From JACCZX01 sp963824935 (GTDB lineage: Bacteria > Pseudomonadota > Gammaproteobacteria > Burkholderiales > Burkholderiaceae_F), in NCBI GenBank assembly GCA_963824935.1, contig CAWGRF010000020.1:1-64000 (forward strand): a DNA stretch of 64,000 nucleotides. The letters run 5' to 3'. Each line of letters opens with the position of its first letter. Within the stretch, counting starts at the first letter, position 1. Of this stretch, positions 54,321-63,905 are shown one piece after another. The translations under genes and the position numbers were made by a program. A model generated the notes under the pieces. The model was not told where the DNA came from. It saw only the letters and a list, made by a program, of their open reading frames with translations, and did not search any database.

Positions 54321-54959
54321 CTACCAGCGTGCAGGCGGCTTTCTGTTGATCGTGATCTGCCGGTTTTCGATCGTCACATAGCCGCCGATTGTGAGGTCTT
54401 TGAAGATGCGGCTGATCATGTCGCGCGAAGCGCCTACGCGGTCGGCAATGTCCTGCTGCGTCATTTTTTCGGGCACCACCAGCTTGCCGCCTTCCTCTTT
54501 CGCGAGCGACAACAGGAGCCGCGCTACGCGGCCGTACACATCCATTAACGCAAGGTTTTTTACATTGTCAGTGGCGATGCGTGCCCGATCGATCAACGTG
54601 CTGATTAGCGTCATGGCCACGTCCGCGTTCTGTGCAATGGCGGCGCGCAGCTCGTCGCGAGTGACGACCGAGCACGTGGTCGGCTCCAAGGTCATCACTG
54701 AAGCCGACCGTGGGCGGCCGTCCAAGGACATCTCACCGACGTAGTCTCCCGGACCGTACGTGTCGAGAATCATCTCGCGCCCGTCATCATCCGACACATA
54801 GACCTTGACCTTGCCGGTCAGGATGACGAACAGCGAGTCGCCGCGATCGCCCTCGTTGATGATGACGGCATTTTTCGGAAACGTGCGCGTCTGCCCGCGC
54901 AGCGCCAGCTCGCGCACCATCGGGTCGGAAATGGCGCTGATCATCTGCTCGGTGGTCAT
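54321..54959 (-). CDS. Crp/Fnr family transcriptional regulator
   Basis: A 212-residue regulator: cyclic-nucleotide-binding fold at residues ~10-130 (GDSLFVILTGKVKVYVSDDDGRE, GPGDYVGEMSLDGRPRSASV) and HTH_Crp at ~160-205 (TQQDIADRVGASRDMISRIFKDL). It has the phosphate-binding cassette shape GEMSLDGRPRSA, so cyclic-nucleotide binding is possible; there are no Fnr cysteines. ATG 54959 has GAGG upstream; a longer start at 55103 adds non-conserved sequence. No clear target gene nearby. Confidence 0.92.
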   Translation of the reverse strand: MTTEQMISAISDPMVRELALRGQTRTFPKNAVIINEGDRGDSLFVILTGKVKVYVSDDDGREMILDTYGPGDYVGEMSLDGRPRSASVMTLEPTTCSVVTRDELRAAIAQNADVAMTLISTLIDRARIATDNVKNLALMDVYGRVARLLLSLAKEEGGKLVVPEKMTQQDIADRVGASRDMISRIFKDLTIGGYVTIENRQITINRKPPARW

Positions 54960-55106
54960 CAGTGTCCTCGTCTTGTGTGCGGGCGGGGTGTTTACGGGAT
55001 TATCCGTGAATATTCCGCATGCAGCGTGTTGCGCATCTCGCTTCAGTTCGCTGAGGGTAAGTCGAGAATGTGCGCAGGAGCAACGCGCACGTAATGAGGA
55101 CAACAG

Positions 55107-55474
55107 ATGTATCGACCGACGAAGACACCATTTTTTGGCGCCCTAGCCGCGGTGATGGTCGCGACTGCAACGATAGCCGCGCCACCGGCTTCGGTGGCAA
55201 TCGTCAGCGACGCGACCGGTGACGCCTATGTCGTGTCGGAGTCCAGCTCGGTGCGGTTGACCTTGCTCGCCGAGTTGCACTCGGGCCAGGTGCTGAAACT
55301 CGAACCCGGCAGTCGCGTGGTGGTCGCCTTCTTGCCAGGCGGCAGCGTGTACGAGCTTGCGGGGGCGGGTCGCTTTTGGGTCGGCTCCGGGAGCATCGAG
55401 CCGCTCGACCCGAAAAACCCGCCACGCAAGCGCGAGTTGCCGACCTCGCTGCGGTCGCTGGCGGCCTCAAGTAG
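55107..55474 (+). CDS. Small exported protein with a FecR-like strand pattern
   Basis: A ~122-residue protein with a Sec signal (MYRPTKTPFFGALAAVMVATATIAAPPA) and a beta-rich core (SGQVLKLEPGSRVVVAFLPGGSVYELAGAGRFWVGSGSIEPL) like the FecR/DUF4384 periplasmic domains. I end it at 55474 assuming one missing base near 55462 (ELPTSLRSLAGLK then stop); as read, the frame goes on to 55574 over the EVE gene. No ribosome site stronger than GAGGA was seen. Confidence 0.6.
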
Positions 55475-55540
55475 GCGATGTCTCGCGAGGCGCGATCATC
55501 ATGTTCGGTTAGGCGCGTTGGCCGCTCGCTGCGCTTTTTA

Positions 55541-56013
55541 TCAGGCCGTATCGTCTTTAACAAGCGTGTCGTGATGTAGCGCCACTCACCGGCGGTGACC
55601 GGAGTGATCGACAAACGATTACCACGCTTTAACACGATCATGTCGGCAAGGGTTGCGTGTTCACGCAGCTCGGCGAGCGGCACGATGCGCGTCTTCTTCA
55701 GGGCCTTGATATCGACCAACGTCCAGCGCGGCGCATCGCGTCGCGCGGCTGCGTCGTAGTACTTGCTCTTGCGATCGAATTGGGTCGGGTCGGCATACGC
55801 CGCACTCGCAACTTCGGCCAAGCCCGCGATGCCAGGCTCCTCGCAGCTCGAGTGATAGAAGAAAACCCCGTCGCCGATCTGCATCCGATCGCGCATGAAG
55901 TTGCGCGCCTGATAGTTGCGCACACCGGTCCACGGCACGGTGGCCTTTGGCGCCGCAAGCGCATCGTCGATCGAGCAATCGTCGGGTTCAGATTTCATCA
56001 GCCAGAAGTTCAT
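55541..56013 (-). CDS. EVE domain protein
   Basis: A ~155-residue EVE (PUA-like) protein: MNFWLMKSEPDD, VPWTGVRNYQARNFMRD, IGDGVFFYHSSCEEPGIAG and YYDAAARRDAPRWTLVDI, ending near VTAGEWRYITTRL. EVE domains bind modified bases in RNA or DNA and occur in thymocyte nuclear protein 1-like proteins. The stop is put at 55541 assuming a one-base shift at about 55555-55575; as read the frame continues to 55204 with low-complexity sequence. Confidence 0.8.
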
Positions 56014-56064
56014 TGGTCAGTTAGCGCGCCGCAGCCATGCCCAAGCCGGCTCATCCATCGCCCC

Positions 56065-56334
56065 TCATTCGCTCTTGCGCTGAGCTCGCCGCACGATGAC
56101 GGCGGCGATCACGGGCCCAAGTGCCCATCCGGCAGCCAGTGCGCGCGAGTAGGTGCTCGAGTCGCTTCCTTGCAACACGAAGAACAGCGCTCCCAGCAAG
56201 ATCGTCATCAATCCGACGATCCACGCTCCATAGCGCTGCACAAGCAGCCATGGATAAACAAAGATTCCGAGGCCGACGATCAACGCAATCGTGATCGCGC
56301 CAGCAACCTGAACCGACAGCTCATTCGTGCCCAT
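56065..56334 (-). CDS. Small three-span membrane protein
   Basis: An 89-residue protein with three hydrophobic helices (about 9-31, 37-54, 66-81) and an Arg/Lys tail. Start ATG 56334. It is 51 bases downstream of the EVE gene start on the same strand order and may be read separately. No family recognised. Confidence 0.6.
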   Translation of the reverse strand: MGTNELSVQVAGAITIALIVGLGIFVYPWLLVQRYGAWIVGLMTILLGALFFVLQGSDSSTYSRALAAGWALGPVIAAVIVRRAQRKSE

Positions 56335-57070
56335 GTGCTGCGAGTCTAGCCAACTACAGCACGTGGCTGGCCGCGTGAATATTCCGCACGCGGAGTGCGG
56401 CGCACGCCGCTGAAGACTACCGACAAACGGTCGAAGATCAGTCGCAATGAGGCAATCGATTCCAAGGGCAGCATCCATGCATCGACTGACGAGAACGTTC
56501 CTTGTCGCAATAGCCGCCGCGACGGTCATCTCCGCGGCGCGCGGCCGTGGATACCGCCCGATGCTTGTCGTCTTTTTTCGCCCGTTTTCGATTGATCCTG
56601 TCGAGGCGGCCAACTCGCGCCAGAGCCTGGAGACCATGATGACCCACGTACTGCAGTTGCAACGGACGTACCGGCGGACTCTGGGTGGGGTGGGTGCCAC
56701 GATCCGTGCGATCGCGCGCGCAGTGGCCGCTGAACATACGCTGGCATTGCGCGCGTCTACCAAGGCGGCTTCGCCTCGCCAGAGCCTGGCCGAAGTGCGC
56801 GCCATGTACGTCCCACCGTCTGAGCCGCATCAGGAGGGCGAGGTTGTCGCCCGAGAGGACGAAGTCCGCCTACTGATACGGACGATCGCTAGCTCGGACC
56901 ACCTATCGCTCCGGACAAGGCCGCTCCGTTGCGTTCACCCCGCTTCCGGTAACTCCGGTAGCCGGCATCGAAGCCGCGCGGGTACGCGGTTTCATCGCTG
57001 CATAGCACCCCTTGACGCCGGACCCCGACGCGCCGATCGTGTTCTTTTTCTTCCCGCGAGGAGGAAAGCG
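56335..57070. other. Long region before fdh with no firm gene
   Basis: 736 bases. A frame from ATG 56477 begins with a signal-peptide-like MHRLTRTFLVAIAAATVISA and runs without a stop into the formate dehydrogenase gene, but its middle part is low in conservation and may contain shifts. It could encode a small exported protein; I cannot support its end. The fdh promoter should lie in the last ~150 bases. Confidence 0.35.
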
Positions 57071-58282
57071 ATGGCGAAGGTTATTTGTGTGCTTTACGAC
57101 GACCCCGTATCGGGCTACCCGAAATCCTATGCGCTCGACGAAATTCCGAAGCTGGAGCGCTATCCCGGCGGCCAGACCATGCCGACTCCGAAGAAGATCG
57201 ACTTCAAGCCGGGGCAGCTATTGGGCAGTGTTTCCGGCGAGCTCGGGCTGCGCAAGTTTCTCGAAGACTTAGGCCACACGCTGGTCGTCACGTCGGACAA
57301 GGATGGCGCGAATTCAACGTTGGACAAAGAGCTGCCGGATGCGGAAATCGTCATCTCGCAGCCGTTCTGGCCGGCTTACATCACGGCGGCGCGGATCGCC
57401 AAAGCGCCCAAGCTGAAGATGGCCATTACGGCGGGCATCGGATCGGATCACGTCGATCTTCAGGCTGCGATGGATCGCGGGATGACGGTTGCCGAAGTCA
57501 CCTACTGCAACAGCATCAGCGTGTCCGAGCACGTCGTGATGATGATCCTGGCGCTGGTGCGTAATTACATTCCGTCGTATCAGTGGGTGGTCAAAGGCGG
57601 CTGGAATATCGCTGACTGCGTGCAGAGGTCCTACGACTTGGAAGGAATGACGGTCGGAACGGTCGCCGCAGGACGCATCGGTACGGCGGTGCTAAGACGG
57701 TTGAAGCCGTTTGACGTCAAACTGCACTACACGGATCGTCACCGGTTACCCGAGAGCGTCGAAAAAGAACTGAACCTGACATTTCACCCGAACGTCGAGT
57801 CGATGGTGAAGGTTTGCGACGTCGTCACGATCAACTGCCCGCTGCACCCCGAGACCGAGCACATGTTCAACGAAGCGCTGATCAGCAAGATGAAGCGCGG
57901 CGCGTACATCGTCAACACGGCGCGCGGCAAGATCTGCGACCGCGATGCAATCGCGCGGGCGCTCGAGAGCGGACAGCTTGCGGGTTACGCCGGTGATGTC
58001 TGGTTCCCGCAGCCGGCGCCGAAGGATCATCCGTGGCGAACGATGCCGAACCACGGCATGACGCCGCACATTTCAGGAAGTAGTTTGTCGGCGCAAGCGC
58101 GCTACGCCGCCGGCGTGCGCGAAATCCTCGAGTGTTGGTTCAGCGGCAAGCCGATTCGCGACGAGTACTTGATCGTTCATGAAGGCAAGCTGGCTGGAAC
58201 GGGCGCGCATTCGTACAGCGCCGGCAACGCCACGCGTGGCTCCGAAGAGGCCGCACGATTTAAGGAAAAGACGACGACCTAA
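57071..58282 (+). CDS. fdh: NAD-dependent formate dehydrogenase, single-subunit metal-free type
   Basis: A 403-residue D-2-hydroxyacid dehydrogenase-fold FDH, which oxidises formate to CO2 with NAD. It closely follows the Pseudomonas-type enzyme: VCVLYDDPVSGYPKSYA start, nucleotide motif VAAGRIGTAVLRRL, NAD-selecting Asp in HYTDRHRLPESVEKEL, catalytic Arg in NTARGKICDRDA and His in TPHISGSSLSAQARYAAG. ATG 57071 has GAGGAGGA six bases upstream. It converges on the fds operon, giving two FDH systems side by side. Confidence 0.95.
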   Translation: MAKVICVLYDDPVSGYPKSYALDEIPKLERYPGGQTMPTPKKIDFKPGQLLGSVSGELGLRKFLEDLGHTLVVTSDKDGANSTLDKELPDAEIVISQPFWPAYITAARIAKAPKLKMAITAGIGSDHVDLQAAMDRGMTVAEVTYCNSISVSEHVVMMILALVRNYIPSYQWVVKGGWNIADCVQRSYDLEGMTVGTVAAGRIGTAVLRRLKPFDVKLHYTDRHRLPESVEKELNLTFHPNVESMVKVCDVVTINCPLHPETEHMFNEALISKMKRGAYIVNTARGKICDRDAIARALESGQLAGYAGDVWFPQPAPKDHPWRTMPNHGMTPHISGSSLSAQARYAAGVREILECWFSGKPIRDEYLIVHEGKLAGTGAHSYSAGNATRGSEEAARFKEKTTT

Positions 58283-58290
58283 GCGACGGA

Positions 58291-58548
58291 TCAACCGGTC
58301 GGGCTACTTGTTTTGTGATCAGCCGACAACAGCGTCGAGCGATGCGTTTGCAACGAGCTCAACACGAGCTCCGACAAACCTTCGCCCGCTCGCTGATCGA
58401 GGTGCGCGAGCAACTCACGTCGCATGCGCGGATCCCAAAACTTGCGGATGTGCGTGGCCACGCCTTCCAGCGCTTCCTGCCGATCTGGCATCGCCTGAAA
58501 AAAATCGCCGATACGATTTGCCAGATGGACCAGCGTTTTGGGTTCCAT
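58291..58548 (-). CDS. fdsD: Formate dehydrogenase delta subunit
   Basis: An 85-residue small subunit of the NAD-linked molybdenum formate dehydrogenase: EPKTLVHLANRIGDFFQAMPDRQEALEGVATHIRKFWDPRMR is a close FdsD match. Start 58548, chosen because upstream codons are unconserved. It ends the fds operon 10 bases after fdhD (with the usual gene order). Confidence 0.9.
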   Translation of the reverse strand: MEPKTLVHLANRIGDFFQAMPDRQEALEGVATHIRKFWDPRMRRELLAHLDQRAGEGLSELVLSSLQTHRSTLLSADHKTSSPTG

Positions 58549-58558
58549 GCAGCGACCT

Positions 58559-59418
58559 CTAGGCGTTCGACGCAAGCGTGGCGACAGTCGTGAGGCCGAA
58601 GCGCTCAGGCGCCGTGTAAGCAACAAAATCGTCCCGCCGCGCAAAACCCGCAAGCGCGATACCTGTAGATTCAGCGATGCGGACCGCCAACGCAGTCGGA
58701 GCCGACACCGCGACTAGCATCGAGGCACCGATCATCGCGGTCTTTTGCACCATCTCGAAGCTTGCGCGGCTTGTGATGCACACAAAACCTTGCGTCGCAT
58801 CGATTCGCGCACGCGACATCGCACCGGCTAGTTTGTCGAGCGCGTTGTGGCGGCCGACATCCTCGCGCAAAAGCAAGGTTTCGCCGTCAGGACTGCACCA
58901 TGCCGCGGCGTGAGCTGCGCCGGTGCACTGCTGCAAAGCCTGCCCCGCGAGCACGCTGCGGAGCGCTCGGCTTACGGCGGTTGCGCGACAAAGATGCGCT
59001 GCGGGCCGAGCGTGAACGACGGCAGGGCGCGATGCACGTGCTCCAGACTCTCGGTGCCGCACAGGCCGCAGCCGGTACGGCCGGTTAGATTGCGACGGCG
59101 TTCCTTCAGCCGAAACTCACAGGCCCCTGCCACTTCCATCAGCACTTCGATGCCCAGCGGCGTCTCGTGAACCTCGACGTCATGCAGCTCGGTCGCGTCG
59201 GCCAACAATCCTTCGGTCAGACCGAATCCGAGCGCGAAATCGTCCAGGTCCGCCGGCGTCGCCAGCATCACGACATGCGAGATGCCGTTGAACACAAGCG
59301 CCACCGGCACCTCGTCGGCCAGCCAGTCGTTCGAGCGCTCGGTGCGACCGCGCCGATGCGAGGTGACGGTTGCTGCGCTCGCGCCGTCCGGGCGCAACGC
59401 CGCGTCGTCGGGTTTCAA
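58559..59418 (-). CDS. fdhD: Formate dehydrogenase accessory sulfurtransferase FdhD (frameshifted as read)
   Basis: A ~285-residue protein that sulfurates the molybdenum cofactor of formate dehydrogenase. The active Cys loop is in GRTGCGLCGTESL (about 120), and the C-terminal DGETLLLREDVGRHNALDKL and SRASFEMVQKTAMIGASMLV motifs follow. The two halves are joined at about 58974-58980 by one missing base. ATG overlaps the fdsA stop by four bases, so they are linked in translation. Confidence 0.88.
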
Positions 59419-62333
59419 TTACCGACCACCTCGGCCGGTTTCTTCCTGGCCTGTGCCAGCAGATCCAGCTGCGTGGCGTTAAACGCCGAGTATTTGCGCT
59501 GCCAGCTGGAAGGCTGTGCTACGGGCACGACCTGCACTGCAGTGACCTTGTACTCGGGACAGTTGGTGGCCCAATCGGAGCTGTCGGTGGTGATCACGTT
59601 GGCACCCGACTCTGGGAAGTGGAACGTCGTGTAGACCACGCCGGGCTGCATGTTTTCGCTCAATACCGCGCGCAGTACCGTCTGTCCCGCGCGGCTTTCG
59701 ACACCGACCCAATCGCCGTTCTTGATGCCGCGATCCTGCGCATCGTGCGGATGGATCTCGAGCCGATCCTCGTCGTGCCACCGGTTGTTTTCGGTGCGGC
59801 GCGTCTGCGCCCCGACGTTGTACTGCGACAGGATGCGGCCGGTCGTCAGCAACAGCGGGTATTTGCGCGTCACCTTCTCGTCGCTCGGCACGTACTGCGT
59901 GATGATGAACTTGCCTTTGCCGCGCACGAACTTGCCGACGTGCATGATCGGCGTGCCGGCCTCTTCGGTGTTTTCGTTGCACGGCCACTGCACGCTGCCC
60001 AGGCGATCGATCTTCTCGAAGCTGACGCCGCGGAAAGTCGGTGTCAGCTCGGCGATCTCGTCCATGATCTGCTCTGGGTGGGTGTAGTGCATCGGATAGC
60101 CGAGTGCATTCGACAGCTTGACTGTCGCTTCCCAATCGCCGAGTCCCGACATCGGTTCCATCACCTTGCGCACGCGCGAGATGCGCCGCTCGGCATTGGT
60201 GAACGTGCCGTCCTTCTCGAGGAACGACGAACCCGGGAAGAAGATATGCGCGTACTTCGCCGTCTCGTTCAAAAAGATGTCCTGCACGACCACGCATTCC
60301 ATCGCCATTAACGCATTTGCCACATGTTGCGTGTTCGGGTCGGACTGCACGATGTCTTCGCCCTGGCAGTAAAGGCCCTTGAAGCTGCCGTCCTGCGCGG
60401 CGTCGAACATGTTCGGAATGCGCAAGCCCGGCTCCGGATTCAAGGTCACGCCCCAGTGCGCATCAAACGTGCTGCGCACCGTGCTGTCCGAGATATGCCG
60501 ATAGCCCGGCAGCTCGTGCGGGAACGAACCCATGTCGCACGAACCCTGCACGTTGTTCTGGCCGCGTAGCGGATTGACGCCGACGCCTTCGCGGCCGACG
60601 TTGCCGGTCGCCATCGCGAGGTTGGCGATACCCATCACCATCGTCGAGCCTTGCGCGTGCTCGGTCACGCCGAGGCCGTAATAGATCGCGCTGTTGGGTC
60701 GGCGCTCGCCGAGTTTTCCTTCGGCGTTGCCGGTCGCGTACAGACGCGCCGCGCTGCGCACGACCGCGGCGCTGACGCCGGTCACTGCTTCGAACGCTTC
60801 GGGCGAGTTCTCCGGCCGCGCGACGAACTCTTTCCACTGCTGGAAGCTCTTGTCGTCGCAGCGCTCGCCGATGTAATCGTCCGCGAGCAGACCTTCCGTG
60901 ACGACCACGTGTGCCAGCGCGGTGATGATCGCGACGTTGGTGCCGGGCTTCAGCGGCAGGTGGAAATCCGCCTTCACGTGCGGCGAATCGACCAGGTCGA
61001 TCTTGCGCGGATCGACGATGATCAGCTTGGCGCCCTGGCGCAGACGCCTGCGCATGCGCGATGCGAACACCGGATGCGCATCGGTCGGGTTCGCACCGAT
61101 GATCATGATCACGTCGGACTTCTCGACCGACTTGAAAGTCTGCGTGCCCGCCGACGTGCCGAACGTTTGCCCGAGGCCGTAGCCGGTGGGCGAGTGGCAT
61201 ACACGTGCGCAGGTATCGACGTTGTTGTTGCCGAACGCGGCGCGCACGAGTTTCTGCACCAGATAGGTTTCTTCGTTGGTGCAGCGTGACGACGTGATGC
61301 CACCGATCGAATCTATGCCGTACGTCGCTTGCAGACGCTTGAACTCAGCCGCGGCGTAGTTGATCGCTTCGTCCCAGCTGACTTCCTGCCACGGATCGCT
61401 GATCTTCTTGCGCAGCATCGGCTTCGTGATGCGGTCCTTGTGCGTCGCATAGCCCCACGCAAAACGGCCTTTGACGCACGAGTGACCTTCGTTGGCCTTG
61501 CCGTCCTTCCAAGGCACCATGTTGACGACCTGATCACCCTTCATCTCCGCCCTGAATCCACAGCCGACGCCGCAATAAGCGCAAGTCGTGATCACGCTGC
61601 GCGTGGGCAGTCCGAGCGAGATCAGACTTTTTTCCTGCAACGAACCGGTCGGGCAGGCCTGCACGCATGCGCCGCAGCTGACGCATTCACTGTCCATGAA
61701 CGGCTGATCCTGTCCGGCCGCGATGCGCGATTCAAAGCCGCGCCCGCTGACCGTCAACGCAAACGTTCCCTGCGTTTCTTCGCACGCGCGCACGCAGCGA
61801 TAACACACGATGCACTTCGCCGGGTCGTAGGCGAAGTACGGATTGGATTCGTCGACCGTGTCGTTCAGGTGATGCGCGCCGCCGTACTGACCTCCGACGC
61901 CGTATCGAATCTCGGTTAGCCCTGTCGCGATCGCCATTTGCTGCAGCTCGCAGTCGCCGCGCGCAGGACTGCACGCCTGACAGTCGACCGGATGGTCGGA
62001 CATGTAAAGCTCTATCACGCCGCGGCGCAGCTGCTGCAGCCTATCGCTTTGCGTGTGCACCTTCATGCCGGCTTCAGCCGGCGTCGTGCACGACGCCGGA
62101 TAGCCCTTGCGGCCTTCGATCTCGATCAGGCACAGCCGGCACGAGCCAAACGCTTGCAGGCTGTCGGTCGCACATAGCTTCGGCACACTGATGCCCGCCT
62201 CGGCGGCAGCGCGCATCAGCGACGTGCCTTTCGGCACGGTGACAGCGACGCCGTCGATCTCCAGCGTCACGCTCTCAGCCGAAATGCGGGCTGGCGTGCC
62301 GTAGTCGATCTCTCGTCTCAGTTCTGTGAACAT
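59415..62333 (-). CDS. fdsA: NAD-dependent formate dehydrogenase alpha (molybdenum) subunit
   Basis: A 972-residue subunit. Residues ~20-250 carry an N-terminal [2Fe-2S] and [4Fe-4S] NuoG-like part (CATDSLQAFGSCRLC, DHPVDCQACSPARGDCELQ, CIVCYRCVRACEE, CVSCGACVQACP). Residues ~255-970 are the bis-MGD molybdopterin oxidoreductase domain with TCAYCGVGCGF and the Mo-ligand Cys in CARVCHSPTGYGLGQ (about 383). It oxidises formate to CO2 and passes electrons to FdsB/G. Start 62333 has GGAGAAA upstream. Confidence 0.96.
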   Translation of the reverse strand: MFTELRREIDYGTPARISAESVTLEIDGVAVTVPKGTSLMRAAAEAGISVPKLCATDSLQAFGSCRLCLIEIEGRKGYPASCTTPAEAGMKVHTQSDRLQQLRRGVIELYMSDHPVDCQACSPARGDCELQQMAIATGLTEIRYGVGGQYGGAHHLNDTVDESNPYFAYDPAKCIVCYRCVRACEETQGTFALTVSGRGFESRIAAGQDQPFMDSECVSCGACVQACPTGSLQEKSLISLGLPTRSVITTCAYCGVGCGFRAEMKGDQVVNMVPWKDGKANEGHSCVKGRFAWGYATHKDRITKPMLRKKISDPWQEVSWDEAINYAAAEFKRLQATYGIDSIGGITSSRCTNEETYLVQKLVRAAFGNNNVDTCARVCHSPTGYGLGQTFGTSAGTQTFKSVEKSDVIMIIGANPTDAHPVFASRMRRRLRQGAKLIIVDPRKIDLVDSPHVKADFHLPLKPGTNVAIITALAHVVVTEGLLADDYIGERCDDKSFQQWKEFVARPENSPEAFEAVTGVSAAVVRSAARLYATGNAEGKLGERRPNSAIYYGLGVTEHAQGSTMVMGIANLAMATGNVGREGVGVNPLRGQNNVQGSCDMGSFPHELPGYRHISDSTVRSTFDAHWGVTLNPEPGLRIPNMFDAAQDGSFKGLYCQGEDIVQSDPNTQHVANALMAMECVVVQDIFLNETAKYAHIFFPGSSFLEKDGTFTNAERRISRVRKVMEPMSGLGDWEATVKLSNALGYPMHYTHPEQIMDEIAELTPTFRGVSFEKIDRLGSVQWPCNENTEEAGTPIMHVGKFVRGKGKFIITQYVPSDEKVTRKYPLLLTTGRILSQYNVGAQTRRTENNRWHDEDRLEIHPHDAQDRGIKNGDWVGVESRAGQTVLRAVLSENMQPGVVYTTFHFPESGANVITTDSSDWATNCPEYKVTAVQVVPVAQPSSWQRKYSAFNATQLDLLAQARKKPAEVVGN

Positions 62334-62345
62334 GCTGTTTCTCCT

Positions 62346-63905
62346 TCAGCCCGCTGACCGGCTGGGTGCGGTGATGCCGAAGTCTGCGGGGTAATGATTC
62401 AGCGCCGACAGCACAGGCAGGGGCGTCATGGTGCCCATCGCGCACAGGCTGCCGTTCACCATGGTATCGCACAGATCTCGCAACAGGATCACCTGCTGCG
62501 CCCTGTTTTGATTAGCAGAAATACGGTCAATAACCTCGACTCCCCGCGTCGAGCCGATGCGGCAGGGCGTGCACTTGCCGCACGACTCGATCGCGCAGAA
62601 TTCCATCGCGTAGCGCGCCAGCTTGGCCATATCCGCCGTGTCGTCGTGCACCACAATGCCGCCGTGTCCCACCACCGCACCGGCGGCTGCATATGCCTCG
62701 TAGTCGAGCGGCATATCCCATTGCGACTCGGGCAGGTAGGTGCCGAGCGGACCGCCCACCTGCACCGCCTTGATCGGCCGGCCGGAGCGGCTGCCGCCGC
62801 CGAAGTCATATAGCAACTCGCGCAACGTGATTCCAAAAGCCTTCTCGACCAGGCCGCCGTACTTGATATTGCCCGCGAGCTGGAACGGAAGCGTCCCCTG
62901 CGAGCGGCCCATACCGTAGTCGCGATAGAACTGAGCACCGCGCGCCAGGATCAGCGGCACGCTGGCGAACGTGATGACGTTGTTGATGACCGTGGGCTGA
63001 CCGAACAGGCCTTCAATCGCTGGCAGCGGCGGCTTGGCCCGCACGATGCCGCGCTTGCCCTCGATGCTGTCGAGCATCGCGGTCTCTTCGCCACACACGT
63101 ACGAACCGGCTGCCTTGCGCACGTGCAGGTAAAACGCGCGGCCCGAGCCGCAGACGCTGTTCCCCAGATAGCCGGCGGCCATGGCGCGCGCGACGGCTTC
63201 GTTCATCACCGCCACCGAGTGTGGGTACTCCGAGCGTATGTACACATAACCTTCTGTCGCCCCTACTGCGAGGCCGGCAATCGTCATGCCCTCGATCAGC
63301 ATGTACGGATCGCCTTCCATCGTCATGCGATCGGAAAAAGTGCCCGAGTCGCCCTCATCGGCGTTGCACACGACGTATTTCTGAGCCGCCTCGGTTTTAA
63401 ACACGGTTTGCCACTTAATGCCGGCGGGAAACGCCGCGCCGCCGCGGCCGCGCAAGCCTGACTGCGTGATCTCCTGAACGATCGCAGCCCCGTCAAGGGT
63501 TAGTGCGCGTTTCAGTCCGGCCCAGCCTTCGTGCGCTTCGTAGTCGATCAGCGACAACGGGTCGGTGATGCCCATACGCGCAAACGTCAGCCGCTCCTGG
63601 CGGGCGAGATAAGGAATCGCATCGATCGGTCCCTGGCAAAGCGGGTGCGCGCCGCCCTCGAGCAGCCCGGAATCGAACAACGCAGGCACATCGTGGGGCG
63701 TCACCGGCCCGTACCCGATACGGCCAGCAGGCGTGTCTACTTCTACGAGTGGCTCGAGCCAGAACAAGCCGCGCGAACTGTTGCGCACCAACTGCACTGC
63801 CAGACCACGGCGGGTGACCTCGCTGTGCAGCGCTGAGGCAACTTCGTCGGCGCCGACGGCCAACGCAGCCGAGTCACGCGGCACATAGATCTTCGCGGAA
63901 CTCAT
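62346..63905 (-). CDS. fdsB: NAD-dependent formate dehydrogenase beta (diaphorase) subunit
   Basis: A 519-residue NuoF-like subunit: N-terminal thioredoxin-like part, FMN and NAD site (GLRGRGGAAFPAGIKW, NADEGDSGTFSDRM, YIRSEYP) and C-terminal [4Fe-4S] site ESCGKCTPCRIGSTRG with NGSLCAMG. It reduces NAD with electrons from FdsA via FdsG. It overlaps fdsG by four bases and is followed by fdsA after 12 bases. Confidence 0.96.
   Translation of the reverse strand: MSSAKIYVPRDSAALAVGADEVASALHSEVTRRGLAVQLVRNSSRGLFWLEPLVEVDTPAGRIGYGPVTPHDVPALFDSGLLEGGAHPLCQGPIDAIPYLARQERLTFARMGITDPLSLIDYEAHEGWAGLKRALTLDGAAIVQEITQSGLRGRGGAAFPAGIKWQTVFKTEAAQKYVVCNADEGDSGTFSDRMTMEGDPYMLIEGMTIAGLAVGATEGYVYIRSEYPHSVAVMNEAVARAMAAGYLGNSVCGSGRAFYLHVRKAAGSYVCGEETAMLDSIEGKRGIVRAKPPLPAIEGLFGQPTVINNVITFASVPLILARGAQFYRDYGMGRSQGTLPFQLAGNIKYGGLVEKAFGITLRELLYDFGGGSRSGRPIKAVQVGGPLGTYLPESQWDMPLDYEAYAAAGAVVGHGGIVVHDDTADMAKLARYAMEFCAIESCGKCTPCRIGSTRGVEVIDRISANQNRAQQVILLRDLCDTMVNGSLCAMGTMTPLPVLSALNHYPADFGITAPSRSAG

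Noticed and set aside
55204..55540. A C-terminal extension of the EVE protein
   Set aside because: Low-complexity Arg/Pro/Ala sequence antisense to a plausible exported protein; a one-base shift gives a normal EVE end at 55541.
56447..58282. A 611-residue protein that joins an N-terminal region to formate dehydrogenase
   Set aside because: Formate dehydrogenase has its own strong ribosome site and ATG at 57071 and then matches the family's normal length.
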